Below are positions 28,587 through 36,201 of a stretch of 64,000 bases of DNA, one piece after another; within the stretch, counting starts at the first letter, position 1; each line of letters opens with the position of its first letter. The notes below the pieces were generated by a model that was given only the letters and a program-made list of their open reading frames with translations, was not told where the DNA came from and ran no database searches. A program made the position numbers and the translations under genes. The DNA is from Bacteroidales bacterium (GTDB lineage: Bacteria; Bacteroidota; Bacteroidia; Bacteroidales; BM520), in NCBI GenBank assembly GCA_031276035.1, contig JAISNV010000034.1:157237-221236 (forward strand), in the 5' to 3' direction.

Positions 28587-29742
28587 ATTGATTAATATAC
28601 TTGGTCAATATCAAGCCAAATTATTTACCTTAAACATTATTGCAAAAAACAGGAAAGATAATTTTGCTGTGCAGAAAGAATTTCTGGATAGTCTGAAAGA
28701 ACCTAAAGACGACCTTGAAAGAATGATTTTAAAAAATCGTATCCAACTACGTCATACTTCTTTTATCAAAGTTTTTTTTAATATTATCTCTTATATAATA
28801 TTACCTTTCTTTTTACTTTATGTTTCTTTAAGGAGGAAACCTAAGAAAATTGAAAAAACCGATATTTTATATTTAGATTGTGTAAATTTAAATGAAGTAA
28901 AACCGGTTGCGCTTGAAGAAGAGTTTCCTGATTATAAAATTATTTCTTACAACCATAATTTTTTATTATTAAGGAGCGACCTGAAAATTATTTTTAAAGC
29001 TATCTTCAAATACAAATGTCCGGGTTGGCTGCTATTGCGATTCACAATGAAGCTATCATTTTACCGTTATTTAATCGAAAAATATCATCCTAAAAGTATT
29101 GCTATCACAAATGAATTATCGCCGACATCAACCGGTCTGACTTTTTTCTGTGAGCAAAATAATGTTGAACATATAAATTTCATGCACGGTGAAAAATTTT
29201 ATTCTCTGGAAGAATCATTTGTACATTTCCATCGTTTTTATGTTTTTGATGAACATTATAAAAATAACTTTTTATCGTTGAAAGCTTCGGATAACACTTT
29301 GTTTATTATTCATACTCCTCCTAATTTTATTATTAATACGGATAGATACAGAAAAGAAGATAATATGACCGATTTCACTTATTATCTTTCCGGTTATAGT
29401 GAGGAAGAATTTATCGGAATCAGTAATATTATAGAAAAATTACAAAAAAGCGGTTATACCATAAAAATAAGACCTCATCCGCGTTTCAACAATTATAAAC
29501 TTATGAATAAGTTTATTCCTGAGGAAATTATTGAAGACCCGAATACAATATCCATTGAAGAATCAATTTCGTCTTGCAGGCATGGAATGTCTGTATATTC
29601 CAGCGTTTTATACAAATGCGTTATAAATAATATACCTATTGTTATCGATGATATAAACTATAAAGAAGAGTTTGAATCGCTTAAAGATAAAAAGTATATT
29701 ATTTTTTCTAAACCCTTTCAATTATTATCAGATATTATTTAG
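28579..29742 (+). CDS. putative GT-B glycosyltransferase, sialyl/polysialyltransferase-like
   Basis: 387 residues; no close family is certain. The first 120 residues include a hydrophobic helix (FFNIISYIILPFFLLYVSL). The rest has two Rossmann-like lobes: AITNELSPTSTGLTFFCEQ, INFMHGEKFYS, then KIRPHPRFNNYKL and HGMSVYSSVLYKCVINNIPIV. An RPHP motif followed by a Ser-Ser segment resembles the HP and S motifs of bacterial sialyl- and polysialyltransferases. With a CMP-legionaminate pathway in the same locus, this is the best candidate for the nonulosonic acid transferase. That role is inferred. Confidence 0.6.
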   Translation: MSKLINILGQYQAKLFTLNIIAKNRKDNFAVQKEFLDSLKEPKDDLERMILKNRIQLRHTSFIKVFFNIISYIILPFFLLYVSLRRKPKKIEKTDILYLDCVNLNEVKPVALEEEFPDYKIISYNHNFLLLRSDLKIIFKAIFKYKCPGWLLLRFTMKLSFYRYLIEKYHPKSIAITNELSPTSTGLTFFCEQNNVEHINFMHGEKFYSLEESFVHFHRFYVFDEHYKNNFLSLKASDNTLFIIHTPPNFIINTDRYRKEDNMTDFTYYLSGYSEEEFIGISNIIEKLQKSGYTIKIRPHPRFNNYKLMNKFIPEEIIEDPNTISIEESISSCRHGMSVYSSVLYKCVINNIPIVIDDINYKEEFESLKDKKYIIFSKPFQLLSDII

Positions 29743-29765
29743 TATCTAAAATCAATCCAATTAAT

Positions 29766-30785
29766 ATGTTCAAAAATAAAATATTACTTATCACAGGCGG
29801 CACCGGCTCATTCGGGAACGCAGTTCTTAATCGCTTTCTTGATACAAACATAAAAGAGATCCGGATATTTTCGCGCGATGAAAAGAAACAAGACGATATG
29901 CGCCATGCCATACAGAATCCGAAAGTAAAATTCTACATTGGTAATGTGCGTGATAAACGTAGTGTCGATAATGCGATGCGTGGAGTAGATTATATTTTTC
30001 ATGCGGCAGCTTTAAAACAAGTTCCTTCCTGTGAATTTTTCCCTATAGAAGCAGTAAATACAAATGTGTTGGGAACACAAAATGTATTGGACTCTGCTGT
30101 AGAATTCGGAGTAAAAAATGTGGTAGTATTATCAACAGACAAAGCTGCTTACCCGATTAATGCAATGGGTATAAGTAAGGCTATGATGGAAAAAGTTGCT
30201 ATTGCAAAAGCCCGTTCCTTGGGAGATAACCCGACAACAACTATTTGTTGTACGCGATACGGAAATGTAATGGCAAGCAGAGGCTCCGTTATTCCATTGT
30301 TTATTGATCAAATTAAGGCAGGTAAAGATTTAACTATTACAGATCCTAATATGACACGCTTTATGATGACATTGAACGATGCGGTAGACTTGGTTTTATA
30401 TGCTTTTGAGCACGGAAACAGCGGGGATCTTTTTATACAGAAAGCTCCTGCCGCAACAATAGATACACTTGCAAATGCAATACTTGAGCTATATAAGTCA
30501 TCTTCAAAAATAAAAATTATTGGTACACGTCACGGAGAAAAACTATACGAGTCGCTTGTTACAAGAGAAGAAATGGCGAAAGCTGAGGATATGGGAAAAT
30601 ATTATAGAATACCCTGTGATTCAAGAGACTTAAATTATGATAAGTATTTTATTGAAGGAAAAGAAGAAATTTCCGAATTTGAAGATTATCATTCTCATAA
30701 CACAAAGCGTTTGTCTATGGAAGAAATGAAAGAGCTGCTTTTAAAGTTAGATATTATTCACAAAGATATCGATAAGAATTTGTAG
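29766..30785 (+). CDS. fnlA: UDP-GlcNAc 4,6-dehydratase/5-epimerase (FnlA/WbjB/CapE type)
   Basis: 339-residue extended SDR without membrane helices. NAD motif ITGGTGSFGNAVL; catalytic segment STDKAAYPINAMGISKAMMEKV with Met in place of Tyr, the signature of CapE/FnlA. It starts the route from UDP-GlcNAc to UDP-L-FucNAc or UDP-L-QuiNAc. The next three genes complete the route and supply the matching transferase, the order seen in O-antigen and capsule loci (fnlA-fnlB-fnlC-wbuB). Confidence 0.92.
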   Translation: MFKNKILLITGGTGSFGNAVLNRFLDTNIKEIRIFSRDEKKQDDMRHAIQNPKVKFYIGNVRDKRSVDNAMRGVDYIFHAAALKQVPSCEFFPIEAVNTNVLGTQNVLDSAVEFGVKNVVVLSTDKAAYPINAMGISKAMMEKVAIAKARSLGDNPTTTICCTRYGNVMASRGSVIPLFIDQIKAGKDLTITDPNMTRFMMTLNDAVDLVLYAFEHGNSGDLFIQKAPAATIDTLANAILELYKSSSKIKIIGTRHGEKLYESLVTREEMAKAEDMGKYYRIPCDSRDLNYDKYFIEGKEEISEFEDYHSHNTKRLSMEEMKELLLKLDIIHKDIDKNL

Positions 30786-30804
30786 AACCAGACCTTATTA
30801 AAAT

Positions 30805-31668
30805 ATGAAAATACTTGTTTTAGGTTCGATTGGGATGGCAGGGCATACAATTACCCTGTATTTTAAAGAAAGGGGTTATGATGTAACCGCCTTTTCAATT
30901 TCTTCTTTTCCCTATGTGGAGAATAATATTATCGGAGATGCATTCGATCAAAAATTATTTGAAAAAATTATTACAGATGGGAAATACGATGTAATTATTA
31001 ATTGCATAGGATTACTTAATCAAATTGCGGAACAAAATCAAGCTAAGGCAGTATATCTGAACAGTTATTTGCCACATTTAATATGCGATACCCTGAGAGA
31101 TAAAAAGACCAAGTTAATACACATGAGTACAGATTGTGTTTTTAAAGGAAATACAGGTCCGTATTTTGAAAATAGTTTGAGAGACGGATTAACTTTTTAC
31201 GATAGGAGCAAGGCTTTAGGGGAAGTTGAAGACAATAAGAATCTGACTTTCAGAAATTCAATTATTGGTCCTGATATGAATGAAAAGGGTATTGGATTAT
31301 TTAATTGGTTTATGAAACAGAATGACACAATTTCAGGGTATACCGGAGCAATTTGGACAGGTGTTACTACGCTGACATTGGCAAAAGCAATGGAACAAGC
31401 TATTAAAGAAGATTTGACCGGACTATACAATTTAGTAAACAACGAAAGCATCTCAAAATATGGTTTAATGCTGTTATTCAATAAATATTTTAAAAACAAC
31501 AGTCTGGAAATTAAGAAAGATAATAAATTTCAACTCGATAAATCGTTGAGAAATTCACGGACAGATTTCGGTTTTATTGTTCCATCCTACGAGGAAATGA
31601 TTATAGAGATGAAAGATTGGATTGAAAATCATTCTGAATTATATCCACATTATAAAAACATACAGTAA
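30805..31668 (+). CDS. fnlB: RmlD-like SDR reductase (FnlB/WbvR type)
   Basis: 287 residues. NAD(P) motif LVLGSIGMAGHTITLYF; CIGLLNQIAEQN, HMSTDCVFKGNTGPY and a catalytic FYDRSKALGE (YxxxK) segment. It resembles dTDP-4-dehydrorhamnose reductase but lies between fnlA and the 2-epimerase, so the substrate is most likely the 4-keto intermediate of the L-FucNAc/L-QuiNAc route. It lacks the cupin domain of CapF. Its stop shares the A of the next gene's ATG. Confidence 0.87.
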   Translation: MKILVLGSIGMAGHTITLYFKERGYDVTAFSISSFPYVENNIIGDAFDQKLFEKIITDGKYDVIINCIGLLNQIAEQNQAKAVYLNSYLPHLICDTLRDKKTKLIHMSTDCVFKGNTGPYFENSLRDGLTFYDRSKALGEVEDNKNLTFRNSIIGPDMNEKGIGLFNWFMKQNDTISGYTGAIWTGVTTLTLAKAMEQAIKEDLTGLYNLVNNESISKYGLMLLFNKYFKNNSLEIKKDNKFQLDKSLRNSRTDFGFIVPSYEEMIIEMKDWIENHSELYPHYKNIQ

Positions 31669-32792
31669 TGAATAAATTAAACTTAATGACCTTTGTGGGA
31701 ACACGACCTGAGATTATTAAATTATCTGAGGTAATAAAAAAGTGTGATATATATTTTAATCATACATTAGTGCACACAGGACAAAACTATGCATATACGC
31801 TGAATGAAATTTTCTTTAATGATTTGGAGTTGCGCGCTCCCGATTACTATTTAAACGTAGTTGGAGAAAATTTAGGCGAAACAATAGGTAATATAATTGC
31901 AAAGTCGTATAATCTATTAACAGATAAAAAGCCCGATGCAATATTGGTATTGGGAGATACAAATTCCGCTCTTATTGCAATTAGTGCAAAAAGATTAAAA
32001 ATACCTATTTTCCACATGGAAGCCGGAAACAGATGTTTTGATGAAAATCTGCCCGAAGAAATTAATAGGAAAATTGTAGATCACATATCGGATATTAATC
32101 TTCCTTATACGGAACATGCACGCAGATATTTATTCTCGGAAGGACTAAGAAAAGAATATATATTCGTAACAGGATCACCAATGGCTGAGGTTTTGAAAGT
32201 ACATTCACACAAAATAAACAATAGCAAAATATTATCCACAATAAAACTTGATAAAAAGAAATATATTTTGCTATCCGCACATAGAGAAGAAAATATTGAT
32301 AACGAAAAGAATTTCTTTGAATTGATGAATTCAATAAACGAATTAGCGGCAACTTATCAAATTCCTGTAATATACAGCCTGCATCCGCGAAGCGAAAAAT
32401 TTATCAAAGAAAGAAACTTTACATTCAATTCTTATGTAAGGACATTAGAACCATTTAGTTTTTCAGATTATAATTGCCTGCAAAAGAATGCTCTTTGCGT
32501 TGTTTCAGACAGCGGCACTTTAGCGGAAGAATCGGCAATGTTGCATTTTCCTGCCGTATCAATAAGAACATCTACCGAACGACCTGAAGCAATAGATAAA
32601 GGTGGATTTATTATAGGATCTATTTCCAAGAAATCTTTATTGCAAGCAGTAGAAATAGCAGTGTCGATGGAGCAAAATAAAGAGCCGGATGCTGCTGTTA
32701 ATGATTACCAAGATGAAAATGTTTCGGTTAAAATTGTTAAGATAATCCAAAGTTATACAGACATTATTAATAGAAAGATTTGGAATAAATAA
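31668..32792 (+). CDS. fnlC: UDP-N-acetyl-sugar 2-epimerase (FnlC/WbjD/CapG type)
   Basis: 374 residues with the 2-epimerase GT-B fold: MTFVGTRPEIIKLSEVIKK, VHTGQNYAYTLNEIFF, LGDTNSALIAI, HMEAGNRCFDENLPEEINRK, LSAHREENID and VVSDSGTLAEESAMLHFPAV. In this cassette it performs the last C2 inversion to UDP-L-FucNAc or UDP-L-QuiNAc. A role as WecB is less likely because of the flanking fnlB and wbuB. Confidence 0.9.
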   Translation: MNKLNLMTFVGTRPEIIKLSEVIKKCDIYFNHTLVHTGQNYAYTLNEIFFNDLELRAPDYYLNVVGENLGETIGNIIAKSYNLLTDKKPDAILVLGDTNSALIAISAKRLKIPIFHMEAGNRCFDENLPEEINRKIVDHISDINLPYTEHARRYLFSEGLRKEYIFVTGSPMAEVLKVHSHKINNSKILSTIKLDKKKYILLSAHREENIDNEKNFFELMNSINELAATYQIPVIYSLHPRSEKFIKERNFTFNSYVRTLEPFSFSDYNCLQKNALCVVSDSGTLAEESAMLHFPAVSIRTSTERPEAIDKGGFIIGSISKKSLLQAVEIAVSMEQNKEPDAAVNDYQDENVSVKIVKIIQSYTDIINRKIWNK

Positions 32793-32803
32793 TTATCTTA
32801 TTT

Positions 32804-34012
32804 ATGGATATTTTGTTTTTAATGCTCACGGCACCCGATTTTGGAAATCCCATGGAGGGTGGTATGTATAGTGAATTGGCAAAAACTTTCCTGGAAAAAG
32901 GACATAATGTTTTTCCGGTTGCACCCGCATTATCTTACAATAAAAAAACAGCAATTGTAAAAGAAGGCGATTTTGATGTATTACGCATTAATACTTTAGA
33001 TTTATTTAGTGTTAGCTCCATTAAAAAAGGTATTGCCAACATTCTATTATCTTATCAATATAAAAAGGCTATTACAAAATATTATAAGAAATATAAATTT
33101 GATTTAATTATTGTTCCTACACCATCCGTACTTTTTGCCGATGTTGCGGTTTTTTTGAAGAAACACTTTAGTGCTGAAGTTTATTTAATACTTAGGGATA
33201 TTTTTCCTCAAAATGCTGTTGATTTAAATATGATTAAAGAAAACAGCTTGATCTATAAGTTTTTTAGGAGTAAAGAGCAAAAGCTTTATAAAGTAGCCGA
33301 CAAAATAGGTTGTTCTTCTCAAGCAAATATCGACTACGTAATTGCTCATAATCAGAATGTAGACAAAAATAAACTTCACATTTTATATAATTTTCAAAAA
33401 AAGACGGAAAGAAAATTACCCGATCCGGAAATTAAAGAAAAATACAATATTGATAATAAATTTGTAATTGTATTTGGCGGTAATTTTGGTATTCCGCAAA
33501 AGATTGAAAATGTTATTGCATTTGCCAAACGATGTGAAATATATCAGGATGTCGAATTATTTTTAATCGGTAAAGGAACTCAAAGACATAATGCTGAAAA
33601 CTTAGTAAAAAAAGCAAATGTAATTAATATTAGATTTGTCGATTTTGTTCCTCTTAATGAATATAAATCATTACTCCAATTTTGTAGTATCGGATTAATA
33701 AGTTTAAATGAAAAATTTACCGTACCTAATACGCCATATAAATTATGCGACTATTTTGATGCCGGCATTCCTGTATTGGCATCAATAGATAGTGCTACAG
33801 ATCTGGGGAAAATATTGGTAGAATCAAATACGGGACTATATTCCCAAGCCGGAAACACAGATCAATTAATATCTCAGCTTGAGATTTTATATAATGATAA
33901 AGATCTCAGAAGAAAGATGGGAAAAAACGGACAAAAATTTTACGATGATTATATGACAACAGAAGTTGCGTATAATGTAATTATGTCGAACATACTTAAT
34001 CAGGAGGTTTAG
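32804..34012 (+). CDS. wbuB: glycosyltransferase, WbuB-like L-FucNAc/L-QuiNAc transferase
   Basis: 402-residue GT4 protein. N-terminus LMLTAPDFGNPMEGGMYSELA, then LILRDIFPQNAVDLNMI, which is characteristic of the WbuB/WbjE subgroup; the C-terminal donor lobe contains VFGGNFGIPQKIENV and TPYKLCDYFDAGIPVLA. It would add L-FucNAc or L-QuiNAc made by fnlABC as the second sugar. In related loci the next gene is the PglC-type initiator; here a two-gene insertion separates them. Confidence 0.88.
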   Translation: MDILFLMLTAPDFGNPMEGGMYSELAKTFLEKGHNVFPVAPALSYNKKTAIVKEGDFDVLRINTLDLFSVSSIKKGIANILLSYQYKKAITKYYKKYKFDLIIVPTPSVLFADVAVFLKKHFSAEVYLILRDIFPQNAVDLNMIKENSLIYKFFRSKEQKLYKVADKIGCSSQANIDYVIAHNQNVDKNKLHILYNFQKKTERKLPDPEIKEKYNIDNKFVIVFGGNFGIPQKIENVIAFAKRCEIYQDVELFLIGKGTQRHNAENLVKKANVINIRFVDFVPLNEYKSLLQFCSIGLISLNEKFTVPNTPYKLCDYFDAGIPVLASIDSATDLGKILVESNTGLYSQAGNTDQLISQLEILYNDKDLRRKMGKNGQKFYDDYMTTEVAYNVIMSNILNQEV

Positions 34013-34059
34013 TTATGGTGTCACCATTCGGATATGGTAATATTAACTAAAGAAATAAA

Positions 34060-34067
34060 TAACTTTG
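34060..34067 (+). promoter_or_regulatory. -7 box (TAACTTTG) of the inserted DUF1016/KilA-N pair
   Basis: TAACTTTG matches TAnnTTTG and lies 53 bases before the DUF1016 start; no clear TTTG lies at the right distance. A small palindrome, ATGGTG-T-CACCAT (34015-34027), lies upstream and could be an operator. An internal promoter inside a long operon fits an independently transcribed insertion. Confidence 0.4.
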
Positions 34068-34104
34068 CAACTGTAATTTTATTGAAATTATCACTATAGT
34101 CAAC

Positions 34105-34112
34105 AAAGGAGA
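34105..34112 (+). promoter_or_regulatory. Shine-Dalgarno sequence of the DUF1016 gene
   Basis: AAAGGAGA ends 7 bases before the ATG at 34120. Most genes in this window lack such a site, so a canonical one here points to a different origin or a different mode of expression. Confidence 0.55.
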
Positions 34113-34119
34113 ATATCAC

Positions 34120-34632
34120 ATGACTACCGATTTAACAAAAGAATCTAATTTCAAGCAATGGTTTTGCGAGCTTAAACTTCGTATACGTGAGAGTCAAATA
34201 AAGGCTGCAATAAAAGTAAATAGCGAATTGCTGCATTTGTATTGGGATTTAGGACGTGATATTATTACCAGAGAGATGGATGCAGTGTGGGGAAGCGGAT
34301 TCTATTCACGTTTGAGTAAGGAGTTAAAGAACGAATTTCCAGATATGCAAGGATTTTCAGTTACTAATTTAAATTATTGTAAACGCTTTTACCAGTTTTA
34401 TACAAATTACTCAGAACTTCAGCAACAAATTACAGAAAAATTCTACCCCCAAGCTGAGGGCAGAATCCAATTAGCTGATAATGATAACGATATAATTCAC
34501 CCCCAACTTGGGGGTGAATTTCAAATAAATCCATTATTCTTAATTCCATGGGGTCATCAAAAATTGATAGAGTCGCGCAGTTTTAATAAATTTTATTGGA
34601 GTAGATTTATATCAATGTTATTAATAATTTAA
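34120..34632 (+). pseudogene. truncated DUF1016 (YhcG-like) gene, N-terminal domain only
   Basis: The first 150 residues match the DUF1016 N-terminal domain (VNSELLHLYWDLGRDIITRE, GFSVTNLNYCKRFYQFY, then IPWGHQKLI). The family normally continues with a PDDEXK nuclease domain and totals about 340-370 residues. Here the frame departs from the family right after IPWGHQKLIE and stops at residue 170. The nuclease part is gone, so the gene is probably a deletion remnant; a functional short protein cannot be excluded. The linker holds two palindromic segments (34441-34521). Confidence 0.8.
34441..34521 (+). repeat. two coding palindromes in the DUF1016 linker
   Basis: Copy 2 is a near-perfect palindrome: AATTCACCCCCAA (34494-34506), one central base, TTGGGGGTGAATT (34508-34520). 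Copy 1 at 34441-34466 (TTCTACCCCCAAGCT, then GAGGGCAGAAT) is a decayed version. They encode related peptides, FYPQAEGR and IHPQLGGE, in the same frame, so the element appears to be tolerated or inserted as in-frame units. Confidence 0.6.
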
Positions 34633-34638
34633 CAAAAT

Positions 34639-35466
34639 ATGGCAAAAACCAATAAAATAATTGTATCAAACACAGAGATTGCAGTTACACAACTAAATAA
34701 TGAAGATTATATTTGTATAACTGACATGGCAAAGGCAAAAGAAGGAGATGCCCGTGCCGCGGATATCATCAAAAACTGGATACGTACCCGAACAACGCTT
34801 GAGTTTTTAGGAACTTGGGAAGAAATGTATAATCCTAATTTTAAAGTGGTCGAATTTGACCACTTTAAAATGCAGGCAGGTTTGCCAAGTTTTGTGTTAA
34901 GTGTAAGTCAATGGGTAGAAACAACCAACGCTATAGGAATTTATGTTAAACAAGGAAAGTACGGTGGAACATATGCTCATAAAGACATAGCCTTTGAATT
35001 TGGATCTGCCGTTAGCGCTATTTTCAGACTTTTCTTGATCAAAGAATTTCAACGCCTTAAAAATGACGAGAATAACCGCTTGTCGTTAGAGTGGAATCTG
35101 CAACGCACTTTGTCAAAAATCAACTATAAAATTCATACAGATGCAATCAAAGAAAATCTTATTCCACAAAAAATAACGAAACAACAAACAAGTATTATTT
35201 ATGCAAATGAAGCTGATTTATTGAATGTTGCATTATTCGGCATGACGGCCAAAGAATGGCGAGAAAAAAATTCTGATAAAAGCGGAAATATCAGAGATTT
35301 TGCCACGCTGGAACAACTTGTTGTATTGAGTAATATGGAAAGCATCAATGCATTACTCATTCAACAAAATCTTTCACAAGGAGAAAGATTAATTCAATTA
35401 AATAAAGTTGCAATCACTCAAATGAAGTCTTTGATTGATAACGACAAAATTAAACGGTTAAAGTAA
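34639..35466 (+). CDS. KilA-N domain protein
   Basis: 275 residues. The KilA-N DNA-binding domain fills the first 140 residues: DYICITDMAKAKEGDARAA, IIKNWIRTRTTLEFLG, LSVSQWVETTNAIGI, GKYGGTYAHKDIAFEFGS and FRLFLIKEFQRLK. The C-terminal half (NEADLLNVALFGMTAKEWR onward) is the usual partner region in Bacteroidetes KilA-N proteins. Such genes are found in phages and mobile islands and as stand-alone genes. It follows the DUF1016 remnant by 6 bases and looks unrelated to polysaccharide synthesis. Confidence 0.85.
   Translation: MAKTNKIIVSNTEIAVTQLNNEDYICITDMAKAKEGDARAADIIKNWIRTRTTLEFLGTWEEMYNPNFKVVEFDHFKMQAGLPSFVLSVSQWVETTNAIGIYVKQGKYGGTYAHKDIAFEFGSAVSAIFRLFLIKEFQRLKNDENNRLSLEWNLQRTLSKINYKIHTDAIKENLIPQKITKQQTSIIYANEADLLNVALFGMTAKEWREKNSDKSGNIRDFATLEQLVVLSNMESINALLIQQNLSQGERLIQLNKVAITQMKSLIDNDKIKRLK
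34838..34871 (+). repeat. 14-bp perfect inverted repeat inside the KilA-N gene
   Basis: ATTTTAAAGTGGTC (34838-34851) and GACCACTTTAAAAT (34858-34871) are exact complements with a 6-base spacer GAATTT. The segment encodes FKVVEFDHFK inside the KilA-N domain. It is the second long palindrome in this two-gene insertion. Confidence 0.75.
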
Positions 35467-35484
35467 AAAAATAACAAATCAGAA

Positions 35485-36090
35485 ATGTATAAACACTTCT
35501 TTAAACGTTTCCTCGATTTTTTCTTATCCCTAATAGGTTTTATAATAATATCCCCTTTTTTTGTTATTATTACCGTACTTTTGTTGTTTGCAAATAACGG
35601 CAAACCGTTTTTCATCCAAAAACGTCCCGGTAAAAACGAAAAGATTTTCAAGATTATCAAATTCAAAACAATGAACGATAAAAAAGATAAAAATGGAAAT
35701 TTATTGCCGGATAAAGATAGATTGACCAAAGTCGGTAATTTTATTAGAAAAACATCATTAGATGAAATACCGCAACTATTAAATGTAATAAAAGGAGATA
35801 TGAGTTTGGTAGGTCCAAGGCCTTTAATTCCGGAATACATTCCATTATATAATCCGGAGCAAAAAAGAAGGCATGATGTTCGTCCCGGAATTACCGGTTG
35901 GGCGCAGGTCAATGGAAGAAATGCAATATCTTGGAAACAGAAATTTGAATATGATATCTGGTATGTTGACAACATTTCATTTAAACTCGATATAAAAATA
36001 TTATTTTTGACGATAAAAAAAATCTTTCTTAAAGAAGGCATCAGTAAAGAAGGAGAAGTTACAACTGTTGCCTTTAATGGAAACAATTAA
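35485..36090 (+). CDS. pglC: initiating phosphoglycosyltransferase (PglC/WcaJ-C type)
   Basis: 201 residues: one N-terminal re-entrant/membrane helix ([21 protein letters not shown]) and the compact catalytic domain with [44 protein letters not shown] (the Asp-Glu catalytic pair) and [14 protein letters not shown]. It transfers a sugar-1-phosphate from a UDP sugar to undecaprenyl phosphate and so starts repeat-unit synthesis. The small monotopic form without extra helices is the PglC group, which often uses bacillosamine-, FucNAc- or QuiNAc-type sugars. Confidence 0.92.
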   Translation: MYKHFFKRFLDFFLSLIGFIIISPFFVIITVLLLFANNGKPFFIQKRPGKNEKIFKIIKFKTMNDKKDKNGNLLPDKDRLTKVGNFIRKTSLDEIPQLLNVIKGDMSLVGPRPLIPEYIPLYNPEQKRRHDVRPGITGWAQVNGRNAISWKQKFEYDIWYVDNISFKLDIKILFLTIKKIFLKEGISKEGEVTTVAFNGNN

Positions 36091-36201
36091 TAATTTTAAG
36101 TAATGAAACCGACACTGAATATTACACCTGAGAGAATGAATAAAATTTGTCGGCTGCATATAACGATTAAAACAAAAATAAACGATTAAATTTATATTCG
36201 C

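Noticed and set aside
34120..35466. DUF1016/KilA-N pair as an active defence or toxin-antitoxin system
   Set aside because: The nuclease domain of DUF1016 is absent, so an active nuclease system is unlikely; kept only as an insertion of unknown role.
35418..36086. 222-codon - strand open frame opposite the initiating transferase
   Set aside because: It mirrors pglC over its whole length, and the + strand reading has all catalytic motifs; the antisense peptide is hydrophobic noise.
36103..36189. 28-codon + frame between pglC and the adenylation gene (MKPTLNITPERMNKICRL...)
   Set aside because: No ribosome site, no recognisable family and no conservation evidence; more likely chance or a gene remnant.
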